64,000 nt of DNA, taken from contig JAVHZZ010000006.1 in the NCBI GenBank assembly GCA_036250195.1, forward strand, positions 77,213,369-77,277,368. Reading direction: 5' to 3'. Below the pieces are notes generated by a model, which made no database searches, was not told where the DNA came from, and saw only the letters and a program-made list of their open reading frames with translations. Position 1 is the stretch's first letter; each line of letters begins with the position of its first letter. The position numbers and the translations under genes are program-made. The stretch comes from Mixophyes australis. Taxonomy: Eukaryota; Chordata; Amphibia; Anura; Limnodynastidae. This document shows positions 56,963 through 64,000 of the stretch, one piece after another.

Positions 56963-57803
56963 GGTTCAACTCCCTCCTCTCTCCCCCTCCCCCTCCTGTC
57001 TCGCCCTCCCTCTCTGCTACTGACTTTGCCACCTTTTTCTCTTCCAAAATTGAGGCCAGCAGACTGAACATCTCCTCCTCCCCTTCTTCCGCTACCCTCA
57101 TCGCTTCACCTCCCTCCAACAACCAACTCTGTGGCTCCTTTTGCCCCACAACTGGGGAAGAAGTTCGCTCCCTAATTCTTTCCTCTCCACCCTCTACCTG
57201 TCCTCTCGATCCCATCCCCTCCCACCTCCTTTGCACTCTTTCTCCTACTGTCTGCTCTTACCTTGCTCACCTCTTCAACTTATCACTCTCCCTTACTCTC
57301 TCAGGATGCCACCAAGACTATCATCCACGCACTCATCATCTCCCGCCTGGATTACTGCAACCTCCTCCTCACCGGCCTCCCTCACTCCCATCTCCCCCCC
57401 TTCCGCTCTATACTCAATGCGGTCGCGAGACTCATCTTCCTCTCACGCCGCTCCTCCACTGCCTCCCCTCTCTGCCTCACCTTACACTGGCTTCCCTTCC
57501 CCTAAACAATCCTTTTTAAACTCCTCACCACCACTTACAGGGCTCTCGCCCACTCTACTGCCCCCTACATCTCTAACCTCCTCTCCATTCACACTCCTGC
57601 CCGCTCCCTGCGCTCAGCCAATGATCGACGCCTCTCCTCTACTCTTATCACCGCTTCCCACTCCAGAATCCAAGACTTTTCCTGTGCTGCTCCCCTTCAC
57701 TGGAATGACCTCCCTCGTTCCATCCGCCTCTCTCCTACTCTGTGCTCCTTCAAACGTGCGCTGAAAACCCACCTCTTCCTTAAAGCCTACCAATCATCCA
57801 CAT
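56960..57803 (+). pseudogene. LINE ORF2: linker and C-terminal domain, RT core deleted
   Basis: The linker resumes as FNSLLSPPPPPVSPSL, ATDFATFFSSKIEASR, then STCPLDPIPSHLL, the start of the RT region. At about 57,305 the text jumps to TKTIIHALIISRLDYCNLLLTGLP (in another frame), which in the other LINEs lies well after the YxDD motif. RT motifs A, B and C are therefore absent. The C-terminal domain continues: RLIFLSRRSSTASPLC, LHWLPFP, PRSIRLSPTLCSFKRALKTHLFL, with a frameshift near 57,505. Dead. Confidence 0.88.
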
Positions 57804-58108
57804 AACCCCTCCACTCGCTCTCAACTCGCTCCCCCTTGCCTCATCTGGCTCCCCCCTGTGCCTGTTCTGTTTTCCCTCCTTAGGATGTAAGCTCACATGA
57901 GAAGGGCCCTCTTCCCTCATGTCTCCCTACCTGTTCTTCTGCTCCGTGTTTATTGCATTAGCCAGCCTGGAGTTTCTGAAGTATTGGTATTTTTGTTTAT
58001 TGTTTTGTACTGTTTCACCCTGCATAATCTACTGTTTGTACTGTGTACGGCGCTGCGGAAACCTTGTGGCGCCTAACAAAATAAGGATAATAATAATAAT
58101 AATAATAT

Positions 58109-58484
58109 GTACCCTGCATTGTGTTGTGTCTGTCTGCATATGCCAAGTGCCATATAGGTAGCGCATACTTAGACCCGTATTAAACTTAACCTTTATTCTT
58201 TATTGATCTTCTTGTTGAATACGGGTGTATCTTTATGCATTTTCTGTCTGTTTAAAAAAAACGCAAATTGAAGTTGCCTTCACTTTGCGTTCCTTAGTGA
58301 ATCACTCACAATATGTCATTCTTCATCACAAGTTTGTAGAAGATGAAATATGTAGAGGATGATATAATTTGCAGCAGGGGCTCGGATGAGATATAAGCTG
58401 TACTGTAATGCTTATCTCTACAATTGAGTACATTTGTAAACCATTCCAAACCTAAAATGTGTTTCCACAATAATCTTGTATACA
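58109..58484. other. No gene recognised
   Basis: AT-rich spacer between the LINE tail and the GC-rich block. Confidence 0.5.
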
Positions 58485-58527
58485 GAATTATTATTTGTAA
58501 GAGGAGTTGCCATTTAAACCAAATTTG
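58485..58527. repeat. Flanking direct repeat A
   Basis: tgtatacagaattatt, then gaggagttgcc.tttaa, resembles tgtatagaattatttgcaag, tggagttgccctttaa at 61,636-61,673. The two copies bracket the GC-rich block. Confidence 0.55.
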
Positions 58528-58615
58528 TAATTATTTGAGAGGCGTGTCTGGTATCAGTAGCTGATGGGAAGTGCTGATCCTCTATTGCCATTTGGAGGTT
58601 ACTGTAGTACCTCTT

Positions 58616-58740
58616 GGCCAATCAGCGGCCGTAAACGCGAGCCAATAGCGGCTCGCGCCCGGCCATTTAAAAGATTTGCGCCAACGCGAGCCAATCAGCG
58701 CTCGCGCTGGCTAATGACATCACGCCTGCGACTATATAAG
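58616..58740 (+). promoter_or_regulatory. Promoter-like block 1: palindromic CCAAT boxes and TATA
   Basis: Three CCAAT boxes each sit in the middle of an inverted repeat: GGCCAATCAGCGGCC (58,616-58,630), CGCGAGCCAATAGCGGCTCG (58,636-58,657) and CGCGAGCCAATCAGCGCTCG (58,685-58,706). A TATA box, TATATAAG, follows at 58,733-58,740. CCAAT boxes at this distance usually bind NF-Y. The predicted start is near 58,765. It is duplicated at 59,287-59,437. Confidence 0.65.
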
Positions 58741-58764
58741 TCGCCGGGTGGCTCCATTTTGGCA

Positions 58765-59240
58765 GAAGAGAGTCAGCGGCGGAGGGAGAAGGACGTCGTG
58801 GGATATCCAGAGCGGCGAGTCAAGAACAGAAGCAGCGGAGATCGCCGGCGGGGAGCCCTTGTAAGGGCTAAGAGCGCCCCCGCCTCAGAAGCAGCAAGAA
58901 GACCCGCGCCGAACGGGAGAAGAGGCGCCGCCGGCTGGAGGGTCTGGAAGACCCGGAGAAAGAAGGCAGAAGACGGCGTGGCAAGTTGAGATTCCTGCGC
59001 AGAATCTCAATTTAAAAATACATGAATGTATGACCCAATATAGGGGATCTCATTGTTTAGAGTTAGGACCACGCTATTAGCAGAAGAGCCTTGATGGGGT
59101 TGTAGAGATGTGCCCGGTGCCCGTGAAGAGGGCGAAGACGTCCGCCGGCGCTGTGCCCCTGGAGGGGCTGAAGAGGTCCCTGATGGTGCCCAGCAGGAAG
59201 AAAGAAGAGGAGAGGAACTTACCCGTCCATCGATCCAGCG
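58765..59240 (+). other. Candidate first exon, copy 1
   Basis: GC-rich sequence from the predicted start to a splice donor GTGAGT at 59,241. The first 230 bp match copy 2 (59,460-59,700) closely. The text then departs at cctgcgcagaatctcaattt, where ttgagattc...gaatctcaa forms a small palindrome at the break. A 141-codon frame (58,564-58,989) is open because of composition; it would start upstream of the TATA box, so I do not call it coding. Confidence 0.4.
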
Positions 59241-59286
59241 GTGAGTATCTTGGCTTCTTCTTTCCAAGTCCCGTCCGCGGTGGAAG

Positions 59287-59437
59287 GATGAGCCAATCAG
59301 GGCTCATCTTTTTCCGCTGGCCAATCAGCGGCCGGATACGCGAGCCAATCGCGGCTCGCGCCCGGCCATTTAAAAGATTGGTGCCAACTCGAGCCAATCA
59401 GCGCTCGCTAATGATGTCACGTCGGTGACTATATAAG
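59287..59437 (+). promoter_or_regulatory. Promoter-like block 2: palindromic CCAAT boxes and TATA
   Basis: Four CCAAT boxes are centred in inverted repeats: GATGAGCCAATCAGGGCTCA (59,287-59,308), GGCCAATCAGCGGCC (59,319-59,333), CGCGAGCCAATCGCGGCTCG (59,339-59,360) and CGAGCCAATCAGCGCTCG (59,390-59,407). TATATAAG follows at 59,430-59,437. The arms differ between boxes while pairing is kept. Confidence 0.68.
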
Positions 59438-59459
59438 TCGCCGGGTGGCGCCATTTTGG

Positions 59460-59704
59460 CAGAAGAGAGTTGGCGGCGGAGGGAGAAGGACGTCGTGGGA
59501 CGTCCAGAGCTGCGAGTCAAGAACAGAAGTAGCGGAGATCGCCGGCGGGGAGCCCTTGTAAAGGCTAAGAGCACCCCCGCCTCAGAAGCAGCAAGAAGAC
59601 CCGCGCCGAACGGGAGAAGAGGCGCCGCCGGCTGGAGGGTCTGGAAGACCCGGAGAAAGAAGGCAGAAGACGGCGTGGCAAGTTGAGATTCCTGCGCAGA
59701 GCAG
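59460..59704 (+). other. Candidate first exon, copy 2, with consensus splice donor
   Basis: Runs from the expected start about 25-30 bp after the TATA box to GCAG|GTAAGT, a consensus donor (GT at 59,705). Contains gcagaagagagttggcggcgg-like sequence near identical to copy 1. A 76-codon frame without known motifs crosses it. It could be the leader of a retroelement or the 5' UTR exon of an unrecognised gene. Confidence 0.45.
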
Positions 59705-59744
59705 GTAAGTAGCCTCAACGGTAAATTCGGGAACTAGGCCAGTG

Positions 59745-60240
59745 GCCACGGTCGGGCACAAGGCCCGTGGGAGCAGTAAATTAGGGGCACAAGGCCCAGG
59801 GACTTGGGCACTAGGCCCCGATAAAGTTAGTGGGCCAGTAGGCCATATTGTTAACGGGCACAAGGCCCTGTTAGTCAGGGGAGGCTCAGAGCCCCCAGGT
59901 ACAAGGGCACAAGGTAGTGGCCTAGAGGCCATAGGAAGGCCATAGGGCCTGAGCAGGGGCTGGTAGCCCGTAGGCTTTAAAGGGCACAAGGCCCTCAGCC
60001 AGTTAGGGAGGCCACAGGCCTAAGTAGGCAGGGGCTAGATCCCCTAGGTAGCAGGGCACAAGGCCCTAGTTAGTGGGCTCAGAGCCCTGAGTTAGAGAGG
60101 GGGCTGAGGCCCATAGTCAGAACACAAGGCTCTGTAGGCCGCTGAGCACAAGGCTCTGTGTGTAGCTGGGCAGAGGCCCATGGTGTGAAGGGCAGATGGC
60201 CCTGGTGGTGTGGTAGAGGCGTGAGAGCCTCGTGAGTGTA
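59745..60240. repeat. Array of short hairpins, GGGCACAAGGCCC type
   Basis: About 20 short inverted repeats follow one another every 20-40 bp: gggcacaaggccc (several), ggggctagatcccc, gggctcagagccc, aggccacaggcct, gggcagaggccc and gagcacaaggctc. Stems change together on both sides; loops are often ACAA or CAGA. No long open frame is shared across it. Confidence 0.8.
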
Positions 60241-61147
60241 GGCGCGGTCCTGTGTGAGGTGAGCACACGGAGTTAGGAGGTACAGTAGAGCGGAGGCTAC
60301 TGTGGGTGCTGTAGCAACCGGCTGGTTGGCTAACAGCGGTGTGCTCTGGTGAGTAGCGTGTAAAGTACTGTATACTGTATTTATTCTGTCTGTGCGGCGA
60401 GTATTGTTTGTATTACGGTATTTTGGGGTGTGCTACATAATTGTGTCCAGGGGCAAGATGTCAGGCCCCCATTAAAGGTAGGCTCTTGTTCCTGTGTTTT
60501 TCTAACCCGTGCTGTGGGGGACAAGTGTAGTTACCAGCGTACACATAGTCAGGGGAGAACACACGTAGTTTTCTCGTCCCTTAGGTCCCTGGGGTCGCAC
60601 TGGTTTCCAGAGGGGGTGACTGAGTGAGTCGGTGGCAGTGCAGCACAGCTCAACGCAGTTCCAGGGGGCGTCCCGTGGTTCAGGTTGAGAGTCCCAGTCC
60701 ACAGTTCCGTGCAGGTTACCTGGCAGTTCCGGAGTGGGATACGTGTTCGATACCTGGGTGCAGGCAGGCTGTTCCGGGCGGCAGTTTGAACGCAGGTTAG
60801 CGCGCTGTTCCAGTGAGCCTCAGTCGGGCCTCGTGCAGCCGGTCCTTAGGATCCATGGGTGACCCCATAGCAAGAAGGCAGCTTCTTGGTACGGCCTGGG
60901 TGAGGGGGTTAGGAACCGCCCTCCGGTATAGTCCGTAAACACCGGCTGGTGTTCCCCGTAGTGTGTAGTGAGCAGTTCCGTTAGTGCAACACACCTAGTT
61001 AGTCATAGTTGTTTGACCTCGTTGCGTTGCCGACCATTAGAGCATTGTTAGGGTCGGGTCACTGTTGTAGTCAGTTTAGTTTTGTGGGTGCCATCTTAGT
61101 CTCACTGAGAGTGCAGAGGGAGGCTGTGTGTTCCTTGTCATCTGCAG
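60241..61147. other. GC-rich non-coding sequence with splice-like signals
   Basis: Contains donor-like tggtgagtag (60,348) and aaaggtaggc (60,475), and pyrimidine-rich acceptor-like stretches such as ttttctcgtcccttag (60,583). Open frames are all under about 70 codons. No repeat family is recognised. Confidence 0.4.
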
Positions 61148-61194
61148 GTGTCGGGGAGGTGCAGGAGAACCAGATCGGAAGTGGGAGTGTCCCG
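61148..61194 (+). other. Candidate small exon
   Basis: Preceded by gtgttccttgtcatctgcag, a good acceptor, and followed by GTGAGT at 61,195. 47 nt long. Prediction from splice signals only. Confidence 0.3.
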
Positions 61195-61425
61195 GTGAGT
61201 ATCACGCTCGATTCCCCCTTTCGGTTAGGCCCTCACCGGCAGGTGTACGAGGTATTTGAGGCGGGACTAGTCCTGGTCTCAAGTACCTGTAGTCCCCCGT
61301 GCCTTGGCAAGAGCAAAGTGAGGAGTCGGCAAGTGAGCTTGGACTAACCGTGTCCTCGTTCTTTGCCGTATTCTCGGACAGCCCTTACCTGGTAGGCACG
61401 GCCGTAATCTCTGTCTCTTTCTTAG

Positions 61426-61528
61426 AGGGACGTGGTTGGAGGTGACAAGGCTTGCGGCTGCGGATCTGCTGGGATCGGATTGCAGCTGGGATATCGGAGG
61501 CGGACTGGAGGTGACCATCGTTTACAAG
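61426..61528 (+). other. Candidate exon
   Basis: Preceded by the pyrimidine tract ctctgtctctttcttag and followed by AAG|GTAAGT (GT at 61,529). 103 nt long. A further acceptor, cctgtttccccgcag, ends at 61,567. Prediction from splice signals only; reading frames give no known protein. Confidence 0.35.
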
Positions 61529-61630
61529 GTAAGTTCTTAGGGTTGCCTCTGTCCTGTTTCCCCGCAGGGGGCGCTACAGGGTGGGTGGAGTTCACCTGCT
61601 GTGAACCTATAAATTCACTGATCAGCTTCC

Positions 61631-61673
61631 ATTTCTGTATAGAATTATTTGCAAGTGGAGTTGCCCTTTAAGT
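61631..61673. repeat. Flanking direct repeat B
   Basis: Partner of 58,485-58,527 (gaattatt.gcaagtggagt, tgccctttaa). Marks the right side of the GC-rich block, after which AT-rich sequence returns. Confidence 0.55.
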
Positions 61674-61770
61674 AAATAATCACAAGAAGGCAGGGCGCCT
61701 CATAGTGTAGTATTATAGGAACCAGAGACCTATAAGCAAAGTGATAATAATTATGCATACCAAAAAGTGA

Positions 61771-62667
61771 CTTGCTGTGAAGATAACGGGTGTATCTGGC
61801 CCAATGCTACCCACTTCACGCTGGCTGGCCACCCACGGGTGCCTTCCTATGCCAGGGAAGTCTACCCAGCACCTTCTAAGATTCGTATGGTCACTCAGGC
61901 AAAATGCAGTTATAAACATACAACAGTATATTTATTGTCATACAAACAACACTAGAATCTTATGTACACACAGTAAATAAATGCCAGGCAGGTTTACCAC
62001 ATTATCTGTCCCTTACCCCAATAACTTAAGGAGATATAGTCACCTGCTGTCCAGACTTCACGACCCATGGATCCCTCTCAGCTGCATATATAGAGACTAG
62101 TTAGAAAACGATAATTCAAAACTAGATGCACCTTCATGAATGAAATCCCATCATGAACACCCCTCCCCCTTGGAGTTGTTCCTTATATCCCAGGTCTAAT
62201 TTCCACAGTCTTTCCCCTACCTGGGCAAACCCCTGGGTCTATTCTACTTAACCATTGGTCAGTGCTGGACTAGGGGGGGTTGGACAGGGGAGTGAAGATG
62301 AGCTGTCCTTCCAGAGAACCTCCCCTGTTAGATGGCCTGTCTGGACTAGCCTGGTGAGAACAATGGACACTAGTTAGTTTTCCTACTCCAGCACATGGCA
62401 ACCTGATCCCTACCCACAATCCCCCTGGCTTCACTTTAAAGACAATGAATAGCAACCTTACTGCAAATCATCAATATACAATACACAATATACATATGTA
62501 CACTGAACTACAATGTCCTCTTAGCCACATGTTATTGGACAGTGCAGTTGTAGTCTGGTGAGCTAGGGAACAAAGCATGGGCTATAAAAAGTACTATAAT
62601 CCACATTATGTGAGAAATGAGACACTGAATGCTCACAGGGTTATCCCACTCATTTCGTCACACTTGC
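61771..62667 (-). mobile_element. Antisense solo LTR with 5-bp target duplication
   Basis: The pentamer cttgc flanks an 887-bp segment (61,776-62,662) on both sides (61,771-61,775; 62,663-62,667). On the minus strand it begins TGTGACGAAATGAG and ends CGTTATCTTCACA, so the ends are TG...CA with a short inverted repeat TGTGA/TCACA. It contains a TATA-like ctatatatgcagc (near 62,085-62,095) and, further along, an AATAAA (plus-strand tttatt at 61,931). No internal retroviral or retrotransposon genes adjoin it. It is a solo LTR left by recombination. The 5-bp duplication fits Ty3/Gypsy-type and some retroviral integrases. Confidence 0.88.
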
Positions 62668-62783
62668 CAATAGCCGTATTAGAAGTTTAGTCCTCACAAC
62701 CGTCTTCAGGATGTCTTCAAGGATCTCAAAATATGTTAAAAACAGAAAATAGAGGAAACCAGTAGTGTAGTACCTTAGTACAC

Positions 62784-62978
62784 CCGGGGGTAAATGTATC
62801 ATAGTCCGGTTTCTTCAACTCGCGGGAGATCGGCGAGATGACAGTTAAAATTTAAAGCGGCGCTGCCTTGTAAAGGCAAGTTTCCCTGTACAAGGCAGCG
62901 CCGCTTTAAATTTTAGCTGTCATCTCGCCGAACTCCCGCGAGTTGAAGAAACCGGACTATGATACATTTACCCCCCGG
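62784..62978. mobile_element. Near-perfect palindromic MITE, 195 bp
   Basis: The arms ccgggggtaaatgtatcata, gtccggtttcttcaactcgc, gggag.tcggcgagatgaca, gttaaaatttaaagcggcgc and tgccttgta recur inverted around a short centre (aaggcaagtttccc). The outer GGGGGTAAATGTATCA is the terminus also seen at 48,480. Confidence 0.93.
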
Positions 62979-63590
62979 TGATGCATATATATGTGACCAT
63001 AAAAGAGGTCTGTATTGGCAAATAGTGTGTATAATCTGAAACCAACACAAGTGACCACCGTGATGCCAGTAGTCAGTGCTCTTTATCACTCAATGGTGTT
63101 AAGCGTACCAACAATCATAACAGACATCACTTATCTGTCAACGGTCCTGATGACTGCCCTCTGGACATGACTTCCACTTTCTCACATATCTTGGGTACTT
63201 GTGCAGGTTCAAGTCTGAGATTCCTACATTGGACATTCCTACTTTTTCCAATGTATTGGCCTCCAGTAAAAACAAAAAAGAATGTGTGTGTGAGATATGT
63301 AATATAGAGTGAAAGCTTCCTGGGGTGAAGGAACTGATGTGAATGATTACAAATTCTCTGTAAAGGGCTGCGTAATATGTAGACATTACAAAAATAACTG
63401 TTAATAATAAATAAATAAATGCACAAATAATTTTTTTTTATTGAACTTTAAGATATGTGTTCAACACATTATTAAATCTAAAATAAAATTGTATTTTCTT
63501 CTTTCTTGATCTGCTGCAGTACAAATTGGAAAAAACAAACATCCTCATAATTAAAAACATGACAGCTAAATGATCAATGCAAGGAGTCCC
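62979..63590. other. No gene recognised
   Basis: AT-rich. Minus-strand frames (82-99 codons) overlapping at 63,127-63,426 have no known motif. Confidence 0.45.
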
Positions 63591-63760
63591 AGGGGTATAT
63601 TTACTAATCTGCGGGTTTGAAAAAGTGGAGATGTTGCCTATAGCAACCAATCAAATTCTAGCTGTCATTTTGTAAAATAAACCAAATAAATGAAAGAAAG
63701 AATCCGATTGATTGCTATAGGCACCATCTCCACTTTTCAAACCCACAGTTTAGTAAATAG
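63591..63760. mobile_element. Palindromic MITE, CTATAGGCAACATCTCC family, copy 2
   Basis: aggggtatatttactaatct, gcgggtttgaaaaagtggag and atgttgcctatagcaaccaa recur inverted (gattgattgctataggcacc, atctccacttttcaaacccac, agtttagtaaat). Same family as 25,733-25,899. Confidence 0.9.
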
Positions 63761-63778
63761 TCACAAATGTTTCCCACT

Positions 63779-64000
63779 GTCACTCACCGGTCCTTTGGTT
63801 CCTCTGGGTCAAGAGTCAGCCCACTCACTACTCTGCCGGCGCCCGTGCAACGCCGCGGTCGTCCACCATCTTAGCCATGCGTCTGCTGTTGAAACCTTTT
63901 CATCTCCCTCATTGGTTCTCCAATTGTCTCTTCCTATTTAAGGCTTCCCCTGACCTTCCTTCCTTGCCTGTTCTTGGTTCTCATTCTGCCGAGGCAACCA
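63779..64000 (+). mobile_element. Putative LTR start, cut by the window end
   Basis: TGTCACTCACCGGTCC at 63,779 resembles the starts at 55,715 and 48,866. It is GC-rich and continues with a TATA-like ctatttaaggc near 63,936, followed by ttccttgcctgttcttggtt, as expected for U3 into R. The rest lies beyond the window. Confidence 0.5.

Larger units (their letters stand above)
54950..58108 (+). mobile_element. L2-type LINE, 5'-truncated, RT-deleted, with nested insertion
   Basis: Spans part of the endonuclease to the (taa)n tail (58,085-58,108). It is interrupted by a 1.25-kb LTR-like insertion (55,714-56,959). The tail order gatgtaagctcacatgagaa, gggccctcttccctcatgtc, ggcgctgcggaaaccttgtg and gcgcctaaca matches the SINE and other LINE tails. 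Without the insertion, about 1.9 kb of LINE remains. Its C-rich, Leu/Ser/Pro-biased coding differs strongly from the AT-rich flanks. Confidence 0.88.

Noticed and set aside
58564..58989. A 141-codon Arg-rich frame
   Set aside because: It starts upstream of the TATA box, its composition follows high GC content, and the copy at 59,456-59,686 keeps only part of it. I found no motif.
59745..60240. rRNA or snRNA cluster, because of many small hairpins
   Set aside because: No conserved rRNA or snRNA sequence. The hairpins are separate and lack any known RNA layout.

Overview
This is a repeat-dominated stretch of vertebrate nuclear DNA, most likely from a frog or toad. The inference rests on the mix of elements. 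There are L2-type LINEs ending in (ATA)n, and a tRNA-headed SINE whose tail reads 'tatatagcgccactaattc..gcgctgtacag'. There is also an L1, a Penelope-like element with hammerhead-type ribozyme motifs, hAT and Tc1 remnants, and many palindromic MITEs. Introns of ordinary genes may be present, but I recognise no host protein-coding exon, tRNA or rRNA gene, and no intact transposon gene.

Layout. 1-12.9 kb is AT-rich intergenic sequence with an antisense solo-LTR-like segment (0.87-1.22 kb), a hammerhead-type motif (4.6 kb), a dead hAT transposase piece (4.7-5.3 kb) and a CA/TA minisatellite block (8.6-10.0 kb). 13.0-15.25 kb is a 5'-truncated L2-type LINE. 17.3-18.3 kb is a 5'-truncated L1 with a perfect 16-bp target duplication. 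19.5-20.1 kb is a 621-bp hAT deletion derivative with a perfect 8-bp duplication. 21.3-22.0, 34.5-35.1 and 49.9-51.8 kb are three members of one hAT-like family with TAGAGATG termini; the longest carries a broken ORF of unknown function. 23.4 kb holds the SINE and 24.2-25.1 kb an L2 3' end. 26.7-31.0 kb and 31.8-33.7 kb are two hAT-like elements whose interiors consist largely of minisatellites. 39.4-42.4 kb is a dead Penelope-like element with a MITE in its GIY-YIG endonuclease region. 45.2-45.8 kb is a Tc1/mariner remnant. 46.3-46.7 kb is a 411-bp palindromic hAT-like element with an 8-bp duplication, followed by a complex repeat (46.8-48.5 kb) with two unrelated long hairpins at equivalent positions. 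52.9-54.1 kb (minus) and 54.95-58.1 kb (plus) are LINE remnants; the second lacks most of its RT region and contains a 1.25-kb LTR-like insertion.

58.5-61.7 kb differs from everything else. It is GC-rich and has a promoter-like block duplicated about 700 bp apart. Each copy has CCAAT boxes centred in inverted repeats, a TATA box and a downstream strong splice donor. An array of short hairpins and several plausible splice acceptor/donor pairs follow. It may be the 5' part of a retroelement or of an unrecognised, possibly non-coding, transcription unit. The right edge has an antisense solo LTR with a 5-bp duplication (61.8-62.7 kb), two MITEs and the start of another LTR cut by the window end.

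The features do not form a pathway. The window is a layered record of transposition, with many insertions datable relative to each other from nesting and target-site duplications.
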